A DNA stretch of 64,000 bases, taken from a bacterium (GTDB lineage: Bacteria > SAR324 > XYD2-FULL-50-16). Under the pieces are notes generated by a model. The model was given only the letters and a program-made list of their open reading frames with translations. It ran no database searches and was not told the origin of the DNA. Within the stretch, counting starts at the first letter, position 1; each line of letters starts with the position of its first letter. The stretch is from the NCBI GenBank assembly GCA_024275165.1, contig JAJRZQ010000037.1:124001-188000 (forward strand). Direction: 5' to 3'. The position numbers and the translations under genes are program-made. Positions 9,560-18,748 of the stretch are shown here, one piece after another.

Positions 9560-10257
9560 ACTTCTCCTCGTACAAGTTTCCGGGTTCCCTCGACTCCACA
9601 ATTAAACAAGGCATCCAGGGTGCTTAAATAGGGGATAAACTCACCAAATTGTTGGGGATAAACAGGATGCTTAAACTCTTGCCAGATGACCTTAATCCCT
9701 GCTTCTAAAAAGAGATCCGGCCGCATGTAGTCTTTGGCCCCAACCCCCGAGAGATAATGGGTCGCCTCTACCTTTTTTAAAAGATCGATCAAGAGTTCAT
9801 TGCTGGCACCCACAGGGTTTAAATCGCTAGAACGCAGCAGGGGTCGCCGCAAATCTAAGAGATCCATCAACATCTCAATGGAACGCAGATTAAAATCGGC
9901 TAGCAAGCTTGGAGGAGCCTCGTAAAGCTTTTCTACCAAGGGAAAGAGTTCCATAAAATAAGGGGCTTTGCGATAATTTTGCGCTAAAAGGTTCAAATTA
10001 TTTCTGGCCCAATCCACCTTGTCGGAGAGTTGTATCTCATTGATCGCGGTATCCCTCGGTGCCTTTTGCACGCTTAAGGTGAGCCACTTTTCCCCTTGGG
10101 CTGTTTTGATCTTGTCTCGATGCGTCCAGCTCTGGCTCGTTGCGTTGACAAACTGCACATGGTCTAACACCAAATACAAATCCGCAGACACAAAACGGTG
10201 GAAAAAGCCAAGGTAGGGTACAAAATCCGGCTGGTGGATGACAACGGTTTTATTCAT
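9556..10257 (-). CDS. WbqC family protein
   Basis: 'VVIHQPDFVPYLGFFHRFVSADLYLVLDHVQFVNATSQSWTHRDKIKTAQGEKWLTLSV' is the characteristic WbqC N-terminus. Confidence 0.85.
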   Translation of the reverse strand: MNKTVVIHQPDFVPYLGFFHRFVSADLYLVLDHVQFVNATSQSWTHRDKIKTAQGEKWLTLSVQKAPRDTAINEIQLSDKVDWARNNLNLLAQNYRKAPYFMELFPLVEKLYEAPPSLLADFNLRSIEMLMDLLDLRRPLLRSSDLNPVGASNELLIDLLKKVEATHYLSGVGAKDYMRPDLFLEAGIKVIWQEFKHPVYPQQFGEFIPYLSTLDALFNCGVEGTRKLVRGEV

Positions 10258-11201
10258 CCAAGCAGGCCTTCTAATTCTTTAACAACCCGGTCAGCCCCAT
10301 TGAGTCGAACGGTTTCCATGGCTAGGCGGCTCATTCGCGCGATCGGTAGGTCAAGTTGAAACATCGTTGAGTCAAGGTTTTCATGATATCCGGCGAATTT
10401 ACATCCTCCCAAAGATTCTAAGGCACGGCCTACTGGAACCTCGAACCACTCATTGGCAATCACGATGCAGGGCAACCCAGCGGCATTGGCTTCAAAGGGG
10501 GTAACCCCTCCGCCGGTGATCGCCAAGTCATGACGAGCCATCTCTTCCATTAGGGAAGGAACGAAAGATTTTACAACGATTTCTGGCGTGACGGCAAGCT
10601 TTAATTGGGCTTGGTGCATGAACCCAGGGCCGATAACGACGGTGATGGAGGGGTTTGATCCCTTTAAAAATTCCACGACCTTGACGCTCACTCCGTAGGT
10701 ATCCGTTCCCCCTAAAGTCACTAAGAGACTCTTTAACTCCCTACGCTGCCGTTTGTATTTTGCAATTTCGGGATTGAGCGCAAGATAATCAGCACCTTGC
10801 AAAACCCGCTTGCCCTTTAAGGTTTCATCAAAGACTAAGGGGCCAAAATTGAGATCGCTCGCCTCGGCGCCACTCCCCCGGTCGTCAAAGGTAGCGACTA
10901 GAGCCCCAGCGGCCCGCACCGCCTGTACATGCCCAAGGTCGGTATCTAAACGGTCATTGATCCAAACCTGAATCCCAAACCGCTCAATCAGGGCCGCTTC
11001 CCAAGAATTACTACTGGAATCAAAGCGGATCACTTCAAAGGGCAAGCCCGCTTGTTTTAAAATCTCTAAAGCCGGAGGATGCTCATTTAAGAGGTAAAAA
11101 AAGGCATGACCCCTTGCTTTTAGGGCCTGGACTAAGCTTAAGGAGCGGAAAAGGTGACCCATGCCCTTGGCATGGGAACTTTCTATGCAGATTGCGAACA
11201 T
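10254..11201 (-). CDS. SpsG/PseG-like UDP-sugar hydrolase or GT-B-like protein
   Basis: 'MFAICIESSHAKGMGHLFRSLSLVQALKARGHAFFYLL', 'LLVTLGGTDTYGVSVKVVEFL', 'HDLAITGGGVTPFEANAAGLPCIVIA'. Start at 11201 preferred over 11231. Confidence 0.75.
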   Translation of the reverse strand: MFAICIESSHAKGMGHLFRSLSLVQALKARGHAFFYLLNEHPPALEILKQAGLPFEVIRFDSSSNSWEAALIERFGIQVWINDRLDTDLGHVQAVRAAGALVATFDDRGSGAEASDLNFGPLVFDETLKGKRVLQGADYLALNPEIAKYKRQRRELKSLLVTLGGTDTYGVSVKVVEFLKGSNPSITVVIGPGFMHQAQLKLAVTPEIVVKSFVPSLMEEMARHDLAITGGGVTPFEANAAGLPCIVIANEWFEVPVGRALESLGGCKFAGYHENLDSTMFQLDLPIARMSRLAMETVRLNGADRVVKELEGLLG

Positions 11202-11863
11202 AAAGCTATTGCTTCTTCGGTTCCCAGCCAAGGGGTGGAGCTGCGTTGTACTAAATCCACCGCCCGCTGCCAGTCCTCTTTTGTATCCACGGTGAGTCTT
11301 AAGGTAGGGTCGCGCTTGGTGGTAGGAACTTCTAAGACCCCGGTTTGAAAGATTTTCGGATGTTCTTGAATGTACTCATTCACATGCTCTCGGTGATGGG
11401 GCTCTAAGCCCTCCAGCTCACTTTGTTTTAAGGCGGCAAGGCTCATGATTTCGGCCCCTACCCCTAAAGGCATCATGCCAAAGGAATGGGTGTAGGCGTT
11501 TTGTTGGTTAAGATGTAACTCGATCAGCTTTTTGAGTTCGACGATATCGGTGAAGGGATTATCGGCAGTTAGCCGCACGATGTTGGCAAAGCCATGGTAG
11601 AGGGCGCAATCTAAGTAACGCTTTAACACATCCTGCTCACTCCCGCGAAAGACCTCTACCCCTTCTTTTTTACACCATTGGGCAATGGGGCCATCCTGGG
11701 TTAAATTCGAGGTGGCGACCACGATCGGCCAAGACTGGCCCAGGCTTTTTAGGCGGCCAATGACATGGCCTAGCAGGGAAGTCGAACCAATGAGCTTTAA
11801 GACCTTGCCGGGCAGCCTGGACGAGCCCATCCGGGCTTGGATAATGATTCCAACCGGACTCAC
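11183..11863 (-). CDS. SpsF-like acylneuraminate-type cytidylyltransferase
   Basis: 'GIIIQARMGSSRLPGKVLKLIGSTSLLGHVIGRLK...VVATSNLTQDGPIAQWCKKEGVEVFRGSEQDVLKRY'. Confidence 0.85.
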   Translation of the reverse strand: MSPVGIIIQARMGSSRLPGKVLKLIGSTSLLGHVIGRLKSLGQSWPIVVATSNLTQDGPIAQWCKKEGVEVFRGSEQDVLKRYLDCALYHGFANIVRLTADNPFTDIVELKKLIELHLNQQNAYTHSFGMMPLGVGAEIMSLAALKQSELEGLEPHHREHVNEYIQEHPKIFQTGVLEVPTTKRDPTLRLTVDTKEDWQRAVDLVQRSSTPWLGTEEAIALCSQSA

Positions 11864-12876
11864 GCTAGATCACCCCAGGTTAAAACCGATTCCGCTTCCA
11901 GATCATGGGCAACAGCGCGCCCTAGAACCTGCTCATAAAATTTCGGCCCAATCCCCAGCCCAGGGCGTTTGATAGCGAGATGTTCGGCGGTCAGCCGTTC
12001 CCCGGCAAGGATGGATTTTTCTAAGACTAAACTTTTACGGTTGTTTTTGCGGGTAATCGCTTCACTCTCAGCGGGTCGCTTGATCCCCGTACCCCGCATG
12101 ATCTCAAAACTACGAACGGCATCAACAATCCACTTCATTTCTACGGGATCAGCAGAGAGTTGATGATCGGGCCCCTTGGCCTGTTTGTCATAGGTAAAAT
12201 GCCGCTCAATCACCCTAGCCCCCATGGCCACAGCGGCAAGGCAGGCAACCGGGGTCAAGGTGTGATCTGAATAACCGACATCGAAACAAGGAAAAGCTTC
12301 CATCAAGGTCTGCATTGCCTTGAGGTTTACATTTTCTGGGTGCGTCGGGTAGCTGGTGATGGCATGGAGGAGGATAAGCTTATCATTCCCCTCAGCTAAA
12401 ATCGCATCGACCGATTCCTTCACCTCTCCTAGAGTACACATCCCCGTGGAGAGTAAAATTGGCTTTTTGGTTTTGGCCACATACCTTAAAAAAGGCAGGT
12501 TCACCGCATCATCAGAGCCGATTTTGTGAGCCCCAACCCCGCAGGCCTCTAAGAGGTCTACATCGGTCGGGTGGGAGGGGCTGGAAAACCAATCGAGGCC
12601 CTTTGCTTCGGCGTAAGCAAAGACCTCGTGATGCAGCTTTTCATCAATTTCAAATTGCTCAAAAAGCTCAAACTGACTGGTGACCCCAGTGTTTTCCATA
12701 TCAAAAATCGCTTTTTTGCTACTCAAGGTACTCGCTTGATAGGTTTGCAGCTTGACAGCGTCCACCCCGCAGGCAGCCGCCTCAGCGACCAAGCGTTTCG
12801 CTTCGGCTAAGGTGGTAAAATTCCCCCCGATTTCAGCGATGATATAGCAACGACCTTTTTGATAGTTTTTAAACAT
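11860..12876 (-). CDS. N-acetylneuraminate synthase family protein (NeuB/SpsE-like) with C-terminal SAF-like domain
   Basis: 'CYIIAEIGGNFTTLAEAKRLVAEAAACGVDAVKLQTYQA', 'HKIGSDDAVNLPFLRYVAKTKKPILLSTGM', 'VGYSDHT', 'ERHFTYDKQAKGPDHQLSADP', SAF-like tail 'AGERLTAEHLAIKRPGLGI'. Confidence 0.9.
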   Translation of the reverse strand: MFKNYQKGRCYIIAEIGGNFTTLAEAKRLVAEAAACGVDAVKLQTYQASTLSSKKAIFDMENTGVTSQFELFEQFEIDEKLHHEVFAYAEAKGLDWFSSPSHPTDVDLLEACGVGAHKIGSDDAVNLPFLRYVAKTKKPILLSTGMCTLGEVKESVDAILAEGNDKLILLHAITSYPTHPENVNLKAMQTLMEAFPCFDVGYSDHTLTPVACLAAVAMGARVIERHFTYDKQAKGPDHQLSADPVEMKWIVDAVRSFEIMRGTGIKRPAESEAITRKNNRKSLVLEKSILAGERLTAEHLAIKRPGLGIGPKFYEQVLGRAVAHDLEAESVLTWGDLA

Positions 12877-12878
12877 CC

Positions 12879-13814
12879 TTATTTCTCAAGAATATAACAA
12901 TGGAATGCTGCTTCTTCCCCTTGGCATAAAGACGAATCCATTTGCGCAATGGGCTCTATAAATTGTTTTAAAATAGAGATCCATTCTTCCTTGATATCGG
13001 TTAAGTCTTCAGGGGGCAGCTTATCTACCATTTTTTTTAAAACAGGGAAGAGAGGGCGAAAGCCAACATCCCACATTTGAATCACAGTTTTAGATAAATG
13101 TCGTTGATGCCCCACAACCTTCAATTTTGCTTGGGTAAACATGGCTTCCCACTCATCGGCTGAACGGGCTTGGCGAATATTACTGGCAAAACGACCCCGA
13201 TCTAACTTCTTTAAAAAAGACCATTTTGGGTCTTGAGTATCAAGAAAGAGACTTTTATAAAAACTAAATTCAGGTAAAGTTTTATTGGGCAACATAAAAC
13301 AAGCCTTTCCCCCAACTTGCAAAATTCGACTCACCTCTGCAAACACTGCCTGAGGATTGTCTAACCAATACACTATATTTGAAAAAATTGAACGCACTGA
13401 AGTGGATTCAATAGGGAAGGCTAAATTCGCATCTCCAATCTTACTATTTTTATATAGTCCTAGATGGCTGCCTTTTTTTAGCAGGTTTTCTTTATGATCA
13501 AAAGCGAGATCAATTTGGTAATCCGGTTTTTTAACAATAACCGGATTTAATGAAGGATTATACGCATCATAGACATCTACATTCTTAAAAAAATCTCCTA
13601 ATTTATCAACCATCTGAAAAGCGTCAAACTCCGGTGAAAACTGCCCCCCGGCCCGCAAGAAAGAAAAAACACCATCCCCGCAGCCAAAATCCAGAGAAGG
13701 AGATTCAAAATAAAAATCCTTCATCGTCTGAATATCAATTTCTCTCCATAAAGCGGTTTCAGGCCGAAGCCAAAAAACACTCAATAACTGATCTAAGGTA
13801 GAGGTTTGTTTCAT
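12879..13814 (-). CDS. SAM-dependent methyltransferase-like protein
   Basis: 'SPSLDFGCGDGVFSFLRAGG', 'STSVRSIFSNIVYWLDNPQAVFAEVSRILQVGGKACFMLPN'. Confidence 0.75.
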   Translation of the reverse strand: MKQTSTLDQLLSVFWLRPETALWREIDIQTMKDFYFESPSLDFGCGDGVFSFLRAGGQFSPEFDAFQMVDKLGDFFKNVDVYDAYNPSLNPVIVKKPDYQIDLAFDHKENLLKKGSHLGLYKNSKIGDANLAFPIESTSVRSIFSNIVYWLDNPQAVFAEVSRILQVGGKACFMLPNKTLPEFSFYKSLFLDTQDPKWSFLKKLDRGRFASNIRQARSADEWEAMFTQAKLKVVGHQRHLSKTVIQMWDVGFRPLFPVLKKMVDKLPPEDLTDIKEEWISILKQFIEPIAQMDSSLCQGEEAAFHCYILEK

Positions 13815-13819
13815 AATAT

Positions 13820-14845
13820 TTATTTTCCTATTTCCTGCATTCGGTTAATGTAGTTTTTTACAATAAACTTACGCCCACTGACCGAAGATTCCTCATCCTG
13901 GGTCAACCGGGGCAAGTAACATCTACGGCAGACCTCGCTTTCTTTAAAGGCGTTTCTGTGGTGCATCTCTCGCACCGCGTTTAAGGCATCACTATGCCAG
14001 AGTTCATGAACACTTTGTTTTTTAGCGTCCCCGATCACCTCACGGCTTTCTTCATCATTCGAGCATTTCATCACCAACCCGTCAGCCCCAATGACCAGCC
14101 GTTGATACTGCTGGGGGCAGGTGAAGTTTTCAAGGTAATCAATTTCCCTATCCTTGCTCAGGTAGTCGATCAAGGGATTGAAAGCAACCAGGTCAGCGAG
14201 CGGTTCAAAGGTGTCATAGTATTCTTGAAGGTTTTCGCGTACCGCAGGCCAAATCCCTTGAACCTTGATCACCGGACGATGAACCTTTTTTTCCTCCTTG
14301 ATCCGGTTCATGGCCTTAACATTTTCCAAGAGGTCGTTGAACTTGATGGGTTTGCGGATCCGTTCATAGGTTTGCCCAACGCCGTCAATGGAAATGGTGA
14401 TCCAGTCAATCCCAGCATCGACCAATTTTTCAGAAAATTCCGGGGTCATCTTGCCCCCATGGGTTAGAGAAGAGACTTCCTTTATGCCCTTTTGTTTGGC
14501 GTAGCGAACACAATCGATAAATCGTTTATGTAAAAAAGCCTCGCCGCGTAAGCTCAAACGAATGGCAGGCACCTTGCCGCCGATTTCATCAATGATCTTG
14601 GTATACAAATCCCAATCCATTCTGGTGGTATGGACCTGCTTTTTAAAATGGTCGGTGATTGTATAACACATGGGGCAATGGAGGTTGCAGACCGAAGAAA
14701 GCTCAATATCCACTAAAAGAGGATAGCCGGAAACCCTTTGATGTTGAGCCAGTTCAGACCATTGACGGCGGTATTCTTGATAGTCTTTCTCCCACCCCTC
14801 GCCACGGTAGGCATCAAACCGCGCCTCCCTCTCGGTTGTATCCAT
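13820..14845 (-). CDS. radical SAM/SPASM domain protein
   Basis: 'CNLHCPMC' (CxxxCxxC), 'LRGEAFLH', C-terminal 'CSNDEE...CRRCYLP' SPASM-like cysteines. ATG at 14845 (MDTTERE) avoids overlap with the upstream SDR. Confidence 0.85.
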   Translation of the reverse strand: MDTTEREARFDAYRGEGWEKDYQEYRRQWSELAQHQRVSGYPLLVDIELSSVCNLHCPMCYTITDHFKKQVHTTRMDWDLYTKIIDEIGGKVPAIRLSLRGEAFLHKRFIDCVRYAKQKGIKEVSSLTHGGKMTPEFSEKLVDAGIDWITISIDGVGQTYERIRKPIKFNDLLENVKAMNRIKEEKKVHRPVIKVQGIWPAVRENLQEYYDTFEPLADLVAFNPLIDYLSKDREIDYLENFTCPQQYQRLVIGADGLVMKCSNDEESREVIGDAKKQSVHELWHSDALNAVREMHHRNAFKESEVCRRCYLPRLTQDEESSVSGRKFIVKNYINRMQEIGK

Positions 14846-14889
14846 AGAATAGTTTCCCTTGTTGATGGGGATGATTCGTTCGCTCAAAA

Positions 14890-15735
14890 TTACCTCTGGT
14901 TTAACATGCTCTGAATGCCTTGCGTAAAACTTGTTTGCGGGCGCCAATTTAGCACCTCTAAGGCTTGGGAAATGTCGGCCACCACATCGGGGATCTCTTG
15001 AGGTCTAGGGGAATCAGTGGAAAAGACAGGGAGGCTCGTACCCGCCACCTTTTGAATCAAGGCTACAATCTCCCCAACAGAATAAGATTGCCCAGAACCG
15101 AGATTCAATAAATGAAACCCCGACTCAAGACGGCCGGCCCGATAAAAGGCCTCGATCACATCGTCGAGATAAATATAATCCCTTTTGGGGCTAAGGTCAA
15201 AGAGACGGATCTCTTTGCCCTCTTTGATCTGCTTTACAATTAAAGGGAGCAAAAATTCAGGCCGTTGGCCCGGGCCGAAGACATTAAAAACGCGCAACGC
15301 CGTGGCGGTGATGCCCTGATAGGTTGCCGCAAACTCAATGAGTTGCTCCCCCAAGCGTTTGGTCAAGGCGTAGGGGTTATTGGGGCTAACCGGATCTTGT
15401 TCGTTGATCGGTAAACGGGCGGGAATCCCATAAACATAGGCACTGGCATAAACCATCTTGGCAGCGTGCCGGCGGCAATAGCCTAAAGCCAACTCGGTGC
15501 CCAATACATTGGTAGCGACAAAATCACCGCCTTGCTCCCAGCTGTCAGGCACATAGCTCCGCCCAGCCAAGTGGTACAGCACCTTTGCTTTGGGAAAGGC
15601 GTTCCAACTCGCGGAATCGGCAATATCCCCATCCGACCGATCCAAGGCCTTTACCGATTGCCCTTCCGCCTCTAGCCTGGCACAAAGGGCACGGCCTAAA
15701 AAGCCCTTCCCCCCGGTCACCAGAGCATCAATCAT
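14890..15735 (-). CDS. NAD-dependent epimerase/dehydratase (extended SDR)
   Basis: 'ALVTGGKGFLGRALCARL', 'YALTKRLGEQL' (YxxxK), 'RVFNVFGPGQRPEFLLPLIV'. Confidence 0.85.
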   Translation of the reverse strand: MIDALVTGGKGFLGRALCARLEAEGQSVKALDRSDGDIADSASWNAFPKAKVLYHLAGRSYVPDSWEQGGDFVATNVLGTELALGYCRRHAAKMVYASAYVYGIPARLPINEQDPVSPNNPYALTKRLGEQLIEFAATYQGITATALRVFNVFGPGQRPEFLLPLIVKQIKEGKEIRLFDLSPKRDYIYLDDVIEAFYRAGRLESGFHLLNLGSGQSYSVGEIVALIQKVAGTSLPVFSTDSPRPQEIPDVVADISQALEVLNWRPQTSFTQGIQSMLNQR

Positions 15736-16441
15736 GAATAAACCGACTTTTCATGGATTCAAATTCATCAATCGCCTTGGCATAGTCATCAGGGCGACCG
15801 ATATCCAACCAATAACCCTCAAAAGGGCGCACCTGGGCAGGGGTTCCCAAAGAGAGCAGATCCAGCATCAGGTTATCAAAGCCATAGGCTTTGTTTTCAG
15901 GGATTTTAGCCAAAGCTGTTTTTCCGACCATATAAACGCCCATGCTGACCTCATAGGCGACCCCGGGCTTTTCTCTGAACCCGGTCAGTTGGCCGGAGTT
16001 GTTTGTATCCAACACTCCGTAATCAATTTTGTGTTCCCGCCGCATGGAAGAGATGGTAAAGATGTTCCCTTTGGCGATATGCTCATCGTGAAATTGGGCA
16101 AAATCCAGATCGGTCAAAATATCACCGTTTAAGACCAAGAAGTTTGCCGGTAAATCTTGAATCAAACGCAGGGGCCCCATAGTGCCTAGGGGTTGATCTT
16201 CTAAGGAGTAATCAATACGGATGCCCCAGCGTTCGCCGTTTTGAAAAAAGGCCTTGATGATCTCTGCCTGATGGTTGACTGCCAGGGTAATGTGATCAAA
16301 GCCCGCTCGCGCTAATTGGCGGACGATCACCTCTAGAATCGGATAATCCCCAATCGGCATCAAGGGCTTGGGCAATACCACCGTATAGGGGCGTAGCCTA
16401 GTTCCTTTTCCTCCCGCTAAAATAACCGCGCGTCTAGACAT
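15728..16441 (-). CDS. sugar-phosphate nucleotidyltransferase
   Basis: 'AVILAGGKGTRLRPYTVVLPKPLMPIGDYPILEVIVRQL', 'LVLNGDILTDLDF', 'YWLDIGRPDDYAKA'. Confidence 0.85.
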   Translation of the reverse strand: MSRRAVILAGGKGTRLRPYTVVLPKPLMPIGDYPILEVIVRQLARAGFDHITLAVNHQAEIIKAFFQNGERWGIRIDYSLEDQPLGTMGPLRLIQDLPANFLVLNGDILTDLDFAQFHDEHIAKGNIFTISSMRREHKIDYGVLDTNNSGQLTGFREKPGVAYEVSMGVYMVGKTALAKIPENKAYGFDNLMLDLLSLGTPAQVRPFEGYWLDIGRPDDYAKAIDEFESMKSRFIHD

Positions 16442-17414
16442 TAAATTGATCCGCCTTATATCGTTTCAGGTTTTCTGGTTGCCGTAACCATTCAATGGTT
16501 TGCTCCAAACCGGCTCGCAGGCTGTATTGGGGTTGATGCCCCGTTAAAGATTGGATGAGGCTGTTGTCACAGACCAAGCGTTCTACCTCGCTATTGGCGG
16601 GGCGCAAGCGTTGTGCGTCACATTCAATCTCTACCGGATTTCCTACGATCTCCGCGATCAGCTTCACCGTATCTTCGATGGAAATCTCTGTTCCTGAGCC
16701 AATATTCACCGTCTTGCCCAAGGCGTCATCACAGCCTGCGAGGTCGATAAAGCCCTGGCAGGTATCTAAGACAAAATTAAAATCCCTTGTGGGGCTCAAG
16801 GCACCGAGTTTAATCTTTTTATAGCCGCTTAAAAGCTGGGTAATCACCGTGGGGATCACCGCTCTTGCCGATTGACGGGGGCCGTAGGTATTAAAAGGCC
16901 GGGCAATGACTATTGGCAGGTCGAAACTGCTGTAATAACTATATGCCAAGGCATCAGCCCCAATCTTGGTAGCCGAGTAAGGGGACTGGGCTTGTAGAGG
17001 ATGCTCTTCACTAATGGGCACAAAGCGAGCCGTTCCATATACTTCGCTGGTCGAGGTGTGGATGACGCGTCCTACCCCTGTATCCTTCGCTGCCTGTAAG
17101 ATATTCAGAGTTCCCTGCACATTGGTATCCACATAACTGGAAGGGGCCTGGTAAGAATAGGGGATGGCGATTAAGGCAGCCAAGTGAAAAACGGTGTCGA
17201 TCCCTTCACAGATTCGGCGCGTTTGAGCGGGGTCGCGGATATCCCCAAGTACCACCTCCACTTCTTTTTTAAAGGGAGAGTCATCCAGCCATCCCCAACT
17301 GGAAAAGGAGTTGTACTGGCAGAGCGCGCGAACCTGAAACCCTGCTTGAACTAAGGTTTCGCTAAGATGTGAGCCGATAAATCCGTCAGCGCCGGTAACA
17401 AGAACTTGTTTCAT
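16434..17414 (-). CDS. NAD-dependent 4,6-dehydratase-like SDR (LegB-like)
   Basis: 'VLVTGADGFIGSHLSETLVQAGFQVRALCQYNSFSSWGWLDDSP...YSYQAPSSYVDTNVQGTLNILQAAKDTGV...SEVYGTARFVPISEEHPLQAQSPYSATKIGAD'. Confidence 0.8.
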   Translation of the reverse strand: MKQVLVTGADGFIGSHLSETLVQAGFQVRALCQYNSFSSWGWLDDSPFKKEVEVVLGDIRDPAQTRRICEGIDTVFHLAALIAIPYSYQAPSSYVDTNVQGTLNILQAAKDTGVGRVIHTSTSEVYGTARFVPISEEHPLQAQSPYSATKIGADALAYSYYSSFDLPIVIARPFNTYGPRQSARAVIPTVITQLLSGYKKIKLGALSPTRDFNFVLDTCQGFIDLAGCDDALGKTVNIGSGTEISIEDTVKLIAEIVGNPVEIECDAQRLRPANSEVERLVCDNSLIQSLTGHQPQYSLRAGLEQTIEWLRQPENLKRYKADQFNV

Positions 17415-17449
17415 CTTTTTAGTCTATGCTGTTGCCAATCTCAGTCAGC

Positions 17450-18742
17450 TTAAATGGTTTCAACTTGCCATGGTAATTGTAATGCGGAAATCGAGTTTTT
17501 CCGGCTCTGCCCCACCATTTGAATGATTCCCACACTATCATGGACTTCGATCCGCAGCCCTTCAACCACAGAATAGATCGCAGCGGAAGAAGATATTCCG
17601 GCTCGAATATAAAAAGCCCCCGTATTTAAGGCGCAGGGGGGGAACTTCACCACCCCACGATAACGGCCGGCCTTTCTGGTTTCCAGTCTGGAGGGTTCTA
17701 ACTCTGGATCAGGCAGGCTATAGATCGCGGTGTAACCATCTTCCCCAAGAACCTGTAAGCCAACACTGAGGCCCGAAAGGGCCTCTCGCAATTCATAGCA
17801 GACCTCAACCGAGAACCCCTGATTCAACTCTAAGGTTCCGCTTTCCTTGCCTGTATGATCTAAAACAGCCACCCGGAATATAACGGCCTTGCCTTTCAGT
17901 TCTTCAGGGTTTTTAGAATATACGCCATTGGTTCCCACTTGGCCGGAATCTAAATACCGCTGGATTACGGCGGAGGTTTCCCCTTGATCGACTAAACGGC
18001 CATCATGGATATGAATCGCTTCTTTGCAGATGCTATTGATCGCCGTCATGTTATGACTGACAAACAAGATGGTGCGACCCTCTTGGCTCACCTCTTTCAT
18101 GCGGCCCATACATTTTTTTTGAAAGTTCGCGTCCCCCACAGCCAAAACCTCATCAACGAGCAAAATTTCAGGTTCCAGATGCGCCGCGACGGAAAAAGCA
18201 AGACGCACATACATTCCAGAAGAATAACGCTTTACCGGAGTATTGACAAACTCTCCAATCTCGGCAAATTCAACAATCTGATCGAATTTATTGCGGATCT
18301 CTTTTTGGGCCATGCCTAAAATAGCGCCGTTGAGGAATACATTTTCCTTTCCCGTCAACTCAGGATGGAAGCCTGTTCCCACCTCCAATAGGCTGGCAAC
18401 CCGCCCGCGCAAACGAATTTGCCCTGAAGTCGGTGCCGTAATTCGAGAGATTACCTTGAGCAGGGTTGATTTTCCAGCGCCGTTTTTACCAATGAGTCCA
18501 ATCACATCTCCTTGAGCCACCTCAAAAGAGATGTCTTCCAAGGCCTTAAAATGATCCCCAAAGACGCGTTGTGTGTGGCTTGCGTCTTGAGCCAAGTCAC
18601 TGATTTCCGCGTTGGGGTCTGGGCGGCCTTTTACTTTGGCCCACCAACTCTGCAAATCTCGATAAAGGGTGCCATGATTAATCACCCCAAGTCGGTACTC
18701 TTTGCTAACCTTTTCAGCCTGTATCACAACATCTTTAGCCAT
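17450..18742 (-). CDS. wzt: polysaccharide ABC transporter ATP-binding protein (Wzt-like) with C-terminal carbohydrate-binding-type domain
   Basis: Walker A 'GLIGKNGAGKSTLLK', signature 'KRYSSGMYVRLAFSVAAHLEPEILLVDEVLAVGD', ~170-aa C-terminal extension. Confidence 0.9.
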   Translation of the reverse strand: MAKDVVIQAEKVSKEYRLGVINHGTLYRDLQSWWAKVKGRPDPNAEISDLAQDASHTQRVFGDHFKALEDISFEVAQGDVIGLIGKNGAGKSTLLKVISRITAPTSGQIRLRGRVASLLEVGTGFHPELTGKENVFLNGAILGMAQKEIRNKFDQIVEFAEIGEFVNTPVKRYSSGMYVRLAFSVAAHLEPEILLVDEVLAVGDANFQKKCMGRMKEVSQEGRTILFVSHNMTAINSICKEAIHIHDGRLVDQGETSAVIQRYLDSGQVGTNGVYSKNPEELKGKAVIFRVAVLDHTGKESGTLELNQGFSVEVCYELREALSGLSVGLQVLGEDGYTAIYSLPDPELEPSRLETRKAGRYRGVVKFPPCALNTGAFYIRAGISSSAAIYSVVEGLRIEVHDSVGIIQMVGQSRKNSISALQLPWQVETI

Positions 18743-18748
18743 GTTTTT

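Noticed and set aside
13994-14467. 157-aa + strand ORF
   Set aside because: Fully antisense to the radical SAM gene; shadow ORF.
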